NCBI GenBank assembly: GCA_943788935.1
Contig: CALSSE010000009.1
Span: forward strand, 124,001 to 188,000
From: an uncultured bacterium
GTDB taxonomy: Bacteria; Myxococcota_A; Bradymonadia; UBA7976; VGTA01
Length of the DNA: 64,000 nucleotides
Direction of reading: 5' to 3'
Positions 1 through 8,744 of the stretch are shown here, piece after piece. The notes under the pieces were generated by a model. It made no database searches, was not told the origin of the DNA, and saw only the letters and a list, made by a program, of their open reading frames with translations. A program made the position numbers and the translations under genes. Each line of letters starts with the position of its first letter. Position 1 is the stretch's first letter.

Positions 1-1
1 A

Positions 2-1357
2 CGCTGGTCAGTGGCGAGCTTTGAGATCGCTTTCTCCACTATGCATACGGCGGGGCAAGCCTTTATGCTCGCTTTTGCGGGGAGTGGCGCGAGCTCATTA
101 GATCGTGGATTAGAGGCGCTCTGTGCCGCTTGGTTAGCGCTAGAATCTATCCCCTCTGAAGCGCAATATGAGAGGCGATTTGGTAAAGGAGAGCCTGCTC
201 AGCTCCTTAAGCGGTATCATCGAGTTCCAGTGGGAGCAGCGGTGATTTTCTCTTGTGGTAGCTATCCGGCATGGAATGCTTACCCCGCGATGATGGCTAA
301 CTTGGCGACTGGTAATCCAGTGGTGATTAAGCCTCACCCTGACACTATTTTACCTATGGCTATCGCTATTGATATCGCTCGTGAGACGATGAGAGAAGCA
401 GGATATGACCCCAATATAATCACGATGGCTCCCGACACTTGGGAGAATCCGGTCGGTCTTAAGCTCGTTGATCATCCTCAGACTAAGATTGTAGACTTTA
501 CCGGAGGACAACGCTTTGGAGCGCTCCTTGAGCGACGAGATCCTCAACTTCAGGTATATACGGAGACTGCAGGCTGTAACGCGGTCTTACTTGAGTCTAC
601 TGATGACCTTGACGCTACGCTCAACGCTTTAGCTCAGGGACTCTCGTTATTCTCAGCTCAGATGTGTACCGCTCCGCAGAATCTCTGGGTCAGCGCGAGC
701 GGATTTAAGGTTTACACTCGCCCAACTCATGACTCACCGAGGGAGCTCTCTCAGTGTCTGTCTCCTAGTGAATTGGCAAAGCTCCTCAAGGACCGTGTCG
801 ACCATCTCCTCTCTGATCCTCAGAGAGCGGCGGGTATATGTGGTGTCTTACACTCTGAGCAGAGCATAGAAGAGATGAAGAGAGTGGGGCGTGAGGTATT
901 AGCCCTCGGTGGGTCAATCATTCGGGAGGGACGAGGCTATGATCACCCTGATCACCCTCGAGCGCGAACCGCTACCCCTCTGATCTGTGCCCTAGACAGT
1001 GCGAACAGAGCGCCCGCTCAAGCAGAGCGCTTTGGTCCTATTAGCTTTGTGATCACCGCTGATGATGAAGAGAGCTTGTTTAGGTTAGCGGCAGGAGATG
1101 CAGGTCGTTTTGGCTCAATCGCCGCATATGCCTACAGCGTGAACTCATCTTGGGTAGATAAGGCGGAGAGAGCCTTTATCACCTCAGGGGCCTCTTTAGG
1201 GATCAACTTACATCGTCAGAGTCCGATGCATTATACCGCCGCCTTCAGTGACTTTCATGTGACTGGACTTAACCCTGCGGGGAGCGCGAGTCTCACCGAT
1301 CTCGCCTTCGTGAGCCGAAGGTTTCGAGTTGTCCAGAGCAAGCGAGAGCTCTCTTAA
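2..1357 (+). CDS. PaaN-like aldehyde dehydrogenase, 5'-truncated by window edge
   Basis: NAD(P)-dependent aldehyde dehydrogenase fold. The sequence resembles the phenylacetic acid degradation PaaN family, whose proposed role is oxidation of the ring-cleavage semialdehyde. The opening STMHTAGQAFMLAF block, the AYPAMMANLATGNPVVIKPH block, the glutamate in YTETAG (codon 563-565) and the candidate catalytic cysteine in SAQMCTAPQ (codon 665-667) are visible. The frame is open to the window start with no stop, so the GTG at position 11 is probably internal and roughly 100 N-terminal residues lie outside. Substrate is inferred from family resemblance only; no other paa genes are visible. The downstream gene is convergent, 40 bases away. 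Confidence 0.75.
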   Translation, partial: RWSVASFEIAFSTMHTAGQAFMLAFAGSGASSLDRGLEALCAAWLALESIPSEAQYERRFGKGEPAQLLKRYHRVPVGAAVIFSCGSYPAWNAYPAMMANLATGNPVVIKPHPDTILPMAIAIDIARETMREAGYDPNIITMAPDTWENPVGLKLVDHPQTKIVDFTGGQRFGALLERRDPQLQVYTETAGCNAVLLESTDDLDATLNALAQGLSLFSAQMCTAPQNLWVSASGFKVYTRPTHDSPRELSQCLSPSELAKLLKDRVDHLLSDPQRAAGICGVLHSEQSIEEMKRVGREVLALGGSIIREGRGYDHPDHPRARTATPLICALDSANRAPAQAERFGPISFVITADDEESLFRLAAGDAGRFGSIAAYAYSVNSSWVDKAERAFITSGASLGINLHRQSPMHYTAAFSDFHVTGLNPAGSASLTDLAFVSRRFRVVQSKRELS

Positions 1358-1397
1358 ACGTCTAAGGAAGCCTCTCTAGGCAACTTAGAGAAACGGC

Positions 1398-2376
1398 TTA
1401 AACGACGACGCGAAGCTCGGCGAGGTAACCTGAATCAGCAGGAGAAACGCTCGCCATTAAACTCTGCTTGGCATCTCCTGCGTTTAAGAAGAATCGATCA
1501 GTATCTACCGGGGTATCTTGTTCACCTCGGTCAAGATAGGTTTCGTCTTGATAGACTTCACGGCTTATCTCATCGGGTAGATAGAACTGAGAGGTCACTC
1601 GGACGACGTCCCCCACACTTATTTTGAAGTGTACATGAACCGCTCGACCGGGGTACCAACCTGGATAAACAGAAGAGAAGGAAGCTAAGCCGTCAGCATT
1701 TGAGCGGACTTCACCACGAAGGAAATCTAGCCCCGTGGTGTCTTCGCTTTGACCGCTAAAGCCTGAGTACACCCCTTGAGAGTCAGCATGCCAGACTTCA
1801 ACCAAGGCATTAGGGATGATCTCACAGTTTTCATCTGTGACTTCTATCTTGATCGCTAAGGAGATACCCTCTCGACCTTCAGTGATGTCTACTCGATCAT
1901 CACTTAACGCGATATAATAAGGACCTTCAACCTGGGGAGGGGTGAGCTCACAGCTTTCTATCGGAGTCTCAGCACCGGCCTCAGCACCGGCCTCAGCACC
2001 GGCCTCAGCACCGGCCTCAGCACCGGCCTCAGCACCGGCCTCAGCACCGGCCTCAGCACCGGCCTCAGCACCGGCCTCAGCACCGGCCTCAGCACCGGCC
2101 TCAGCACCGGCCTCAGCACCGGCCTCAGCACCGGCCTCAGCACCGGCCTCAGCACCCGGCCGCTAAAGGTTTACTTTGTTCGCTCCCTCCACAGCCGATC
2201 AAGCCTAAGACGCTAACCGCACCGAGATGACTGAGAGCGGTACGACGGCCATAAGCGGTATGTGATGGTCCTTGTGAGACCTGTGACGTAGCAGGGAGAT
2301 CTTGGGCGAGAGAGCTTAGGGATTCTTCTCGCTGGGCCTTAGATTGACCTTGGCTCTGTTTATAATCATAGTCCAT
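1398..2376 (-). pseudogene. Intradiol dioxygenase-like Tat lipoprotein, split by a 1-base frameshift
   Basis: The gene starts at the ATG at 2376. An N-terminal segment carries twin arginines (GRRTALSHLG) and a lipobox (GLIGC), suggesting Tat export and lipid anchoring. This frame hits a stop just inside a 12-bp repeat array. If the 13-base terminal unit (2149-2161) is read as 12 bases, the frame continues through a long AGAE linker into EGPYY, a DI..G..G core, VEVWHADSQGVYSG and YPGWYPGRAVHVHFK. The last is the PGWY-x-GR-xx-HxH signature of intradiol (protocatechuate/catechol-type) dioxygenases, holding Tyr and two His iron ligands. As written, only the pieces 2149-2376 and the region below about 1980 are translatable. 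It is either a sequencing indel or a real inactivation. The substrate cannot be read from the sequence. Confidence 0.7.
1969..2161. repeat. 12-bp coding minisatellite, 15 perfect units plus one 13-base unit
   Basis: Unit TCAGCACCGGCC repeats perfectly from 1969 to 2148. It is followed by TCAGCACCCGGCC, which has one extra C and breaks the reading frame of the dioxygenase-like gene. On the minus strand the unit encodes Ala-Gly-Ala-Glu. Copy-number change alone would keep frame. Confidence 0.97.
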
Positions 2377-2421
2377 GTGATTCTCCCTATTCTCTTAATG
2401 AATATCGTCCAAGCAAATCAT

Positions 2422-3912
2422 TTACTCGCAACGGGCGGCGATTCGATGACTCATCCCATCACGGACAGAGTCACAGGTATTACCATAAAATTCTAATACT
2501 CCTCGCTCGGCCCACCAGCCGTTCATTCGGTTTTCATCCTTGGGCACGACATCTCCATCGAGATAAACCACTAAGCGATCATATAAGGCCTCGGGGATAT
2601 CAGCGATATCAAAGACACAGGGAGCGACGCTTGCTGTTGCACGAGTGATTTGAGCCTCGATCTCGTTGAGGTTATCAACGCTATAATACTGCCCATTGGG
2701 GTCGCCTCCTGCTCTCGCCATGTTGCTGAGAACGCTTGGGGCTAGATTGACACATCCTCCATTCATGCAGGCTTGTCCACCAGACGCGCACTCATTGTTA
2801 CTGATGCATGGCCCTTCGGTGGGGAGACCAATCGTCATCCCAACCACGATCGTTTTGATCCCAAGCCCAGTGAGTCGAGTGACCTCTTGAACCGTCCGAT
2901 TATCATCAAGACACATCCCGGCAAAGTTATCGAATTCGCAGAAGAAGGGAGCAGAGGTTAAACAAGTGCAGGTGGTCGGGTTATTTTGGAAGTTACAGCC
3001 GGGCATACCGTCAGTTACCAAGATCACGACCTTCTCTGCTGAGTCACTCTGTTCCATTAATAAGGCCTCAGAGGCAGCTTGAAGCGCTGAGTAGGTAGGA
3101 GTCGCTTGATTGGGGACAGGAGGATAATTATTGAGCGCCTCACGAACCGAGAAAGAGTTATTGACTTCAGTCTGAACAAGGACCCGACCGGGCGAGCAGG
3201 CGGAGACATCCTCTTGGCAGTTATAGAGGTCTCTCCCCCATGATTGACACATGTTCACTTCGGTGGAATCAACGTTATTACTCGTTGGGTCAGGGAAGAG
3301 AGTGAGGCCAAAAGAGACCTCTGCCTCAAGCGCTTGTGTCACCTGACTGATCGCACGTAACGCAGGGCTCCATCGGTCTTCAGTATTGATCATACTATAG
3401 GAACGATCGACGACGAGCATGACATCGGGAATATTCGCTGCAGCTGGCTTTAAGATCGTGTTAAAAGTCCCGCACGCCACCGCCTCTGTTCCGGCATCAT
3501 CACCGGCTGAGATCATTTCCCCAGCGGGAGTCTCACCAGCGGGAGTCTCGCCAGCTGAAATCTCACCAGCAGGAGTTTCGCCAGCAGGAGTCTCGCCAGC
3601 AGGAGTCTCGCCAGCAGGAGTCTCCCCACCGACAGACCCTCCTGTCATTTGACCCGCCTCAACAGAGGCACCAGCCGTCGGGGGCCCTCCGCCGATGGGG
3701 GGATCAGCGATCGGAGCACAAAATGCGTTACCTAGTGCGTCTACATCACATTGAGTACCCGTAGGACATGATTCAGCAAGCGCTTCACATCCCTCTTCTT
3801 CTGGTGGAGAAATGTTGACGACCTCATCACACGCTGAGGCGATAAGTAGTGAAGTACTGATCACAAAGAGTGAAGAGAGGATCCATCGTTTGGTAATATA
3901 TTTTGCCTTCAT
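2422..3912 (-). CDS. vWA-domain lipoprotein with AGETP-repeat linker
   Basis: Probable surface or periplasmic lipoprotein. The N-terminus has a basic, hydrophobic signal ending in LLIASAC (Cys28), then a short Cys-rich segment (GCEALAESCPTGTQC), a low-complexity linker of GETPA units, and a von Willebrand A domain starting near residue 160. Its MIDAS motif is seen in VVDRSYSM, and VILVTDGMPGC fits the later strand. The C-terminal half is Cys-rich, suggesting disulfides outside the cytoplasm. vWA domains typically bind ligands through a divalent metal; the ligand here is unknown. No functional link to the neighbouring dioxygenase-like gene is evident. Confidence 0.8.
   Translation of the reverse strand: MKAKYITKRWILSSLFVISTSLLIASACDEVVNISPPEEEGCEALAESCPTGTQCDVDALGNAFCAPIADPPIGGGPPTAGASVEAGQMTGGSVGGETPAGETPAGETPAGETPAGEISAGETPAGETPAGEMISAGDDAGTEAVACGTFNTILKPAAANIPDVMLVVDRSYSMINTEDRWSPALRAISQVTQALEAEVSFGLTLFPDPTSNNVDSTEVNMCQSWGRDLYNCQEDVSACSPGRVLVQTEVNNSFSVREALNNYPPVPNQATPTYSALQAASEALLMEQSDSAEKVVILVTDGMPGCNFQNNPTTCTCLTSAPFFCEFDNFAGMCLDDNRTVQEVTRLTGLGIKTIVVGMTIGLPTEGPCISNNECASGGQACMNGGCVNLAPSVLSNMARAGGDPNGQYYSVDNLNEIEAQITRATASVAPCVFDIADIPEALYDRLVVYLDGDVVPKDENRMNGWWAERGVLEFYGNTCDSVRDGMSHRIAARCE
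3520..3625. repeat. 15-bp coding repeats (GETPA linker)
   Basis: About seven imperfect copies of a 15-bp unit (CCAGCAGGAGTCTCG and variants) sit within the vWA lipoprotein and encode the Gly-Glu-Thr-Pro-Ala linker on the minus strand. Units differ by single substitutions, so this array is older or less homogenised than the one at 1969-2161. Confidence 0.9.
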
Positions 3913-4024
3913 AAGTCATCATCCATATTCTAATAAAGTAGCATATCTTAGACTTAATGAGTGACGGTATAAAAGACTCTTATGCGCTTTTGATAGAATT
4001 CTTTACTTTGATATTGAAAAGTAT

Positions 4025-4564
4025 TTATTTCGTTTGGTGAGCTTTTTTTGCTCTCTGTATGAGCCGATCAATGGCGTTTAAGAACTGACTCTTTGCCCGG
4101 TCATCCATGGGAGGAGGTCCGCTTGTTGGTAATTCCATCCCACCCCAATCCTGTTCCCTCAGTGAGGTCATCAGGTCGCGCTTTGCGAGCGCTGCCCCGA
4201 CGGTGTCTTCTGTCCACTCTCGACCCCTTGGAGAGAGTACGAAGGCTCGGGCATCTACACATTTTGCCGCTAAGGGGATGTCGGAGGTCACACAGATGTC
4301 ATAGGGCTCTATATGTTCGACGATCCATTGATCAGCGACATCAGCTCCTTCGCTAACGGTAATAATTTTCACCCTCAGCCCTATCTGATCAGGGGCGCGC
4401 ATCCGCTGATTACTCACTAAATAAACGAGCGCATTATTACGGATCGCGACTCTATATACTTCTGACTTTACCGGACAAGCATCAGCATCAACATAGATAC
4501 TGAAGGGAGCGGGCTCAGTAGGTAGAGGTCGTTGTCGCTTAATCTTTTTTTTCCCATATACCAT
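4025..4564 (-). CDS. YaiI/YqxD (UPF0178, DUF188) family protein
   Basis: The product is 179 residues. Family hallmarks are IYVDADACPVKSEVYRVA near residue 23, a VSNQRMRAP block, SEGADVADQWIVE, YDICVTSDIPLAAKCVDARAFVLSPRGREWT and a C-terminal SQFLNAIDRLI. The fold is PIN/NYN-like with acidic residues typical of metal-dependent nucleases, but the biochemical role of this family is not established. It starts 5 bases after the glycosyltransferase stop on the same strand, so it is probably the last gene of the 12.4-4.0 kb minus-strand cluster. Confidence 0.88.
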   Translation of the reverse strand: MVYGKKKIKRQRPLPTEPAPFSIYVDADACPVKSEVYRVAIRNNALVYLVSNQRMRAPDQIGLRVKIITVSEGADVADQWIVEHIEPYDICVTSDIPLAAKCVDARAFVLSPRGREWTEDTVGAALAKRDLMTSLREQDWGGMELPTSGPPPMDDRAKSQFLNAIDRLIQRAKKAHQTK

Positions 4565-4569
4565 CTGAT

Positions 4570-5805
4570 TCAGCTCTCTTTCGAGGGAGACGCGTTGATC
4601 CCTCGTCCTTGTATAAAGGTGATTATTTTTTGTGCCCGACTATCCCAAGAGAGTGATTCAGAGGTCACCTTCGCGCCTTGGGCGAGTCTCTCTCTAAGTT
4701 CGGGTTCACTCTTTAAGGCGTGGATACCTCGCGATGCCGCTTCTAAGTTATCAGCAGGTACTAGGTAAGCGTTATCTTGATCCTTGAGTAGCTCAGCGGT
4801 ATCAGGTGCAGCAGGGGCGAAGATCGTTCTACCTGCGGCGAGATATTGGAAAAGTTTCATGGGGAGGACGGTATTACCGACTTTAGCGAGAGGCCCTTGC
4901 GAGGGAGGAACCATTAAAATATCGGCAGCGAAGAGATAGGCGGGGAGCTCATCATAGGTCGCCCAAGGCTTAATGATAACGTTATCGATCGCTTGGGCGC
5001 GGCGCTCTACCTCACCTTCACCCTCTGAGCCGACAATCAAAAAGGTGACGTCGGGGTGAAGCTCAGCGAGTTCAAGAACGATGCCTAGACCTTTATTCAT
5101 GTTGACTCGTCCGGTGTAGGCGACCACGAGCCCACTGATCGGCTCATCTTCCTGGGTGAGACCACAGAGGCGTCGAGCTTCATCAACGCCTGGGTCTTCA
5201 GAGAAGCGAATCGGATCAAAGCCATTGTGGATTACTGCTAACCGGTGAGGATCAACCCCGAGTTCGACATAGGTCTGTCTAGCGAAATCGCTGTGGAAGA
5301 CACCGCCTATAAATCGTTTATGCTTCATCGCCCATCGAAAGAGTCCTCGTAGCGCTCGAATTTGAATTGGCCATGGTCTATATGTCTCATAAATAACAGG
5401 GAGTCCAAAGAGGAGCGCAGTGACCATTGCCGGAGCGTTACGAGTATAGAAGAGGTGATATTTATCCTTTGAGAGTCGACCAAAGAGCGCTGCTCGAAGA
5501 GCGTGAGCGGGTTTAACTAACCATCTAGGCCCTGGTGATAGGCTACGTAACCGTTTGACGGTTAGAGTGGGGCAACTGACCTGATAATACTCTTGGAGCG
5601 CCTCGCTATTTACATCAGCCCGCACCCAATCCCGAGGGAGGGTCAGGGTGACCTCGACGCCGGCACGAGAGAGCGCGGCGAGTGTGTTTAGCACTTGCTC
5701 AGTGTCCGTCGCAGTGCAGGGTAGGCGTTGATCAAATAAGTAAGCGAGTCTCAGCGAGGGGTCAGTCATGGATGTCTCGAGGGGGCTAAGTGATGGATCG
5801 GTCAA
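4570..5805 (-). CDS. GT4-type glycosyltransferase
   Basis: GT-B fold glycosyltransferase of about 410 residues. The C-terminal half has the GT1/GT4 hallmarks: VVAYTGRVNMNKGLG, FLIVGSEGEGE, IIKPWATYDELPAYLFAADILMVPP and KLFQYLAAGRTIFAP. The N-terminal half is a Rossmann-like acceptor domain with HNGFDPIRF at its end. Two starts are possible because MTDPSL occurs twice: 5805 (overlapping the previous gene by 20 bases) and 5769. It could build a glycan or act on maltodextrin-derived sugars given the GH13 genes upstream; donor and acceptor are unknown. Confidence 0.85.
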   Translation of the reverse strand: MTDPSLSPLETSMTDPSLRLAYLFDQRLPCTATDTEQVLNTLAALSRAGVEVTLTLPRDWVRADVNSEALQEYYQVSCPTLTVKRLRSLSPGPRWLVKPAHALRAALFGRLSKDKYHLFYTRNAPAMVTALLFGLPVIYETYRPWPIQIRALRGLFRWAMKHKRFIGGVFHSDFARQTYVELGVDPHRLAVIHNGFDPIRFSEDPGVDEARRLCGLTQEDEPISGLVVAYTGRVNMNKGLGIVLELAELHPDVTFLIVGSEGEGEVERRAQAIDNVIIKPWATYDELPAYLFAADILMVPPSQGPLAKVGNTVLPMKLFQYLAAGRTIFAPAAPDTAELLKDQDNAYLVPADNLEAASRGIHALKSEPELRERLAQGAKVTSESLSWDSRAQKIITFIQGRGINASPSKES

Positions 5806-6427
5806 GGGTCTGCTGCTCCATATACATGGCGACGGTCTCGCGAGCCCTCTTATCGAGCCACCAGCGAGTGATCAGATAACTCAAGAGCCAATAACACAGA
5901 ATGGGGAGGATCGCTCCTAGTAATGAGAGAGAGAGCAGTGAGTCTAATGTTACGGGCGCCGATACCGGGTTAGCCACCCCCTGCGCGAGGGCTCTTGATT
6001 GCGCTCGGTTTTTTTTGACCTGTTTCTTTAAATAATCCGCCAAAGTGCGATCGACGCTCGCTGATAATTCGCTAGTCTTAGAGCGTACCTCAGCCACATA
6101 AACGATGAGGTCAAGGTCATCGACGCTGTCTTCCCGCTCAAGGCTCAAGAGGATCTCGGTAGAGAGCTGCAGGAGATGAGCTTGAGTTTGATAAGTCTCT
6201 GAGGTCGCTTTCGCTACTAGTGAGACGTTCTTAAAGGCTTCTGACCAAGACGACCCTAGCTCGATACTCGCCCCGACGATCACCCCGCTCAAGATCGAGG
6301 GGATAAGGAGCAGATACAAGATCCATCGTAAGCAGATTAGGGTTAATCTAGACCTAAAGTTACTCGCTCGACTCAGCTCTGAAATCCGTCGATAGCGACT
6401 AGTCGAGTGGAGGTTCGCTCGGCTCAC
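5786..6427 (-). CDS. Two-helix membrane protein of unknown function
   Basis: The protein has 213 residues. A basic N-terminus leads to a transmembrane segment around residues 30-52 (CLRWILYLLLIPSILSGV), then a helical, probably periplasmic region of about 110 residues, a second hydrophobic segment (LLSLSLLGAILPILCYWLL), and a short basic tail. The topology resembles the sensory half of a chemoreceptor-like protein without the signalling domain, but no family is recognised. Its start overlaps the upstream GH13 gene by 29 bases and its end overlaps the GT4 gene, implying translational coupling. Confidence 0.7.
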   Translation of the reverse strand: MSRANLHSTSRYRRISELSRASNFRSRLTLICLRWILYLLLIPSILSGVIVGASIELGSSWSEAFKNVSLVAKATSETYQTQAHLLQLSTEILLSLEREDSVDDLDLIVYVAEVRSKTSELSASVDRTLADYLKKQVKKNRAQSRALAQGVANPVSAPVTLDSLLSLSLLGAILPILCYWLLSYLITRWWLDKRARETVAMYMEQQTLDRSIT

Positions 6428-8732
6428 TGTTTAGCTCCTGACAGAAGAGGTGAAGGCGTCGGGGAGCGATTAACATAACATGATAAGCGCTCATGACCGG
6501 AAGAGAAAATTGAAGGACCTTCTCTTCGCTAGTGAGCGCCGCTGTTAACTCGGTTTCTTTGACTGTTACTTCAACGGGCGCTCCGCTCAGTAGATCGACC
6601 CACGAGTCTTGGAGTGATGAAGCGTTCGAGAGAGGGACGAGTAGCTCTGTCGGCGTTGCGGAAGGTCTACGCTGAATGACGGCGATCACCTCTTCACCCG
6701 CGTTTCCACGAATCAAGCTTAACCGCTCCTCATCACTCGCCAAAAATGTAAGCTGTGGAGGAGTCTCGCTGAGCCCATCTAGACAGGCTCTGAGCTTACC
6801 GAGCTGAGCGACCCGCTGAAAGTGTTGGGCTCTCGGTCCGTCAAGGTTCAGGGGAGCATCAGCGCCAAGAGGCCAGTAGGGACGACGGTTATCGGGATCA
6901 TTCGCGCCTGAGAGTCCACTCTCATCTCCGTAATAGAGAACGGGGATACCGGGGAGTAGATAGTTGAGAGCGGTGGCGATCCATAAACGGCCGAGCGCCT
7001 CGGGACTCTCTATTTGGGGTGGCGGTCTCTCCCAAGGGTCGCTGAGGTCGCTCCCGGCGGCTTCACTCACAAATCGACTTACGTCATGGTTACCGGTAAA
7101 TAGACCCATGAGCGGCGCGGCGTTTGACCATTGAGCCTCACCTGATCGCCATGCTTCTATGAGGGTCCACATCGGGGCCGCTTCCCAAGCGATCACTTCT
7201 CGTAGTGCCCACATCCAAGGGAAGTCAAACTGACCATCTAGACCCTGCGGACCAATGTACCATCCGATACGGTCCCACTCTTGAGGACCGGTAAAGGTCT
7301 CTCCTAATAATAAATGTCGCTCACGTAGACCCTCGAAGCGTCGATGAGACTCAGCGCTGAGGAGGCGAGTCACTCGTCGAGGCATCATGGGAACCGCGTC
7401 TACTCTTAGTCCATCGAGATCAAAGCGCTCTAACCACCACAGCGCATCATCGACTTGAACTCGCATCGCCTCGATCCCTTGCCATCTGAAGTCAGGGAGA
7501 TAAGTGGTGAAGCGGCAGGTCTCGATATAACGTCCCCAATCGCATCCTGGTCGTCCACACAGACAACCCGGTGGATAAAACCACTCAGGGTGATCCTCTA
7601 CATAGGGGTGTGACTCATGGACGTGATTAAGGGCGACATCTACGATCACTCTTAAGCCTCTCTCATGAGCGCGAGAGATGAGACGTTCGAGCGATTCTTC
7701 GCCTCCCCATTCAGATCCAACGCTCCTCGGAGCAGCGGCCCAATAGCCATGATACCCTTCATAGCGTGGCGCTCCCCCCTCTACGCCTGTCCACTGCCCA
7801 GGTGGATTTGGGGCGAGCGGAGAGATCCACAGCGAGCGCACTCCAAGACGCTCAAAATAACCACTCTCGATCATCTCTGTCACTCCATCGAGCTGCCCAC
7901 CCCAGCGAGCGCCGATACTCGGTGTGTCTTCGTCTATGGCCTGTGAGCCCTCTCTTTGTGGGGGAGAGAGGCGGTCGAGGACGACTTGATACATGATCCC
8001 TCGTGTCCAGCGGTGTGATCGCGTCTCTACCCAAAATGGGGCTTGAAAGACCTCCGCCGCTGTTCCACGTTCATCAGAGGCGGAGAGGGTGAGGAGGTGT
8101 TTACCATCGCTTAAGCCTGAGGTTGAAACAATCACTCCCTCACCATCGAGTGAAGCGGGATATTTTATCCCATCGACCTCTATCCTGAGGCTCTCTGAGT
8201 CTAGGGGTATCCCCATCACCTCTTCCCCACGCTTGGCTCGTTCTTGTTGCTCTGCAGAGAGTCCTCGCTCGAAGGCGAGGAGGAAGCGTCGCTCTCGCCC
8301 CGCGCCCTCGGTAGAGACTCGAAACCATCGACCACGAGTGCAGTCGGGGACCCTCACTAAGGAATACTCATCTCCTGACTCAGCTATGCTGAGCGGTTGA
8401 TTTGGGTCGAGGATCGCTCTTCCATCTAAGAGAAGACGATAAGACCTCAGCCCCGGTGTAGTCCACACGTCAGCGCCCCATAGACCAGCGATTCCTCGGT
8501 TGGACTCGAGCAAGCTGAGCTTGGCTGCTTGGCCTTCGACCTCTACGCTGAGCTCACTCGGGAAATAAGGAGGCTCATAGCGAAGCTCGATGACACATCG
8601 TCTCACCGATGGTGTTCGAAGAGGAACGGGGTCATCACAAGCTGAGCTAATGAGCGTAGACAGAGATAAAAGCCATATCGCGAGCTGTCGCTGACCAATA
8701 ATGAACTCTCTCCATTTACCTTTAGAGAACAA
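6399..8732 (-). CDS. GH13 alpha-amylase-family lipoprotein
   Basis: Exported glycoside hydrolase of 777 residues. The N-terminal signal ends in a lipobox, LISSAC. Residues of roughly 45-240 look like beta-sandwich (carbohydrate-binding or Ig-like) modules. The catalytic barrel follows, with region I VIVDVALNHVHES, region II GLRVDAVPM (nucleophile Asp), region III LLLGETF (acid/base Glu) and region IV FTGNHDVSRF, so all three catalytic acids are present. A CLCGRPGCDW insert is Cys-rich. It probably cleaves alpha-glucans at the cell surface or in the periplasm. It lies 12 bases downstream of a second GH13 gene. Confidence 0.9.
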   Translation of the reverse strand: MFSKGKWREFIIGQRQLAIWLLSLSTLISSACDDPVPLRTPSVRRCVIELRYEPPYFPSELSVEVEGQAAKLSLLESNRGIAGLWGADVWTTPGLRSYRLLLDGRAILDPNQPLSIAESGDEYSLVRVPDCTRGRWFRVSTEGAGRERRFLLAFERGLSAEQQERAKRGEEVMGIPLDSESLRIEVDGIKYPASLDGEGVIVSTSGLSDGKHLLTLSASDERGTAAEVFQAPFWVETRSHRWTRGIMYQVVLDRLSPPQREGSQAIDEDTPSIGARWGGQLDGVTEMIESGYFERLGVRSLWISPLAPNPPGQWTGVEGGAPRYEGYHGYWAAAPRSVGSEWGGEESLERLISRAHERGLRVIVDVALNHVHESHPYVEDHPEWFYPPGCLCGRPGCDWGRYIETCRFTTYLPDFRWQGIEAMRVQVDDALWWLERFDLDGLRVDAVPMMPRRVTRLLSAESHRRFEGLRERHLLLGETFTGPQEWDRIGWYIGPQGLDGQFDFPWMWALREVIAWEAAPMWTLIEAWRSGEAQWSNAAPLMGLFTGNHDVSRFVSEAAGSDLSDPWERPPPQIESPEALGRLWIATALNYLLPGIPVLYYGDESGLSGANDPDNRRPYWPLGADAPLNLDGPRAQHFQRVAQLGKLRACLDGLSETPPQLTFLASDEERLSLIRGNAGEEVIAVIQRRPSATPTELLVPLSNASSLQDSWVDLLSGAPVEVTVKETELTAALTSEEKVLQFSLPVMSAYHVMLIAPRRLHLFCQELNSEPSEPPLD

Positions 8733-8744
8733 CGTGATCAGCGC

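Noticed and set aside
11-1357. Complete aldehyde dehydrogenase gene beginning at GTG 11
   Set aside because: The frame is open to position 2 and the family is about 100 residues longer at the N-terminus; treated as 5'-partial.
1969-2161. CRISPR-like regular repeat array
   Set aside because: Units are 12 bases, directly contiguous with no spacers, and translate as a linker; not a CRISPR array.
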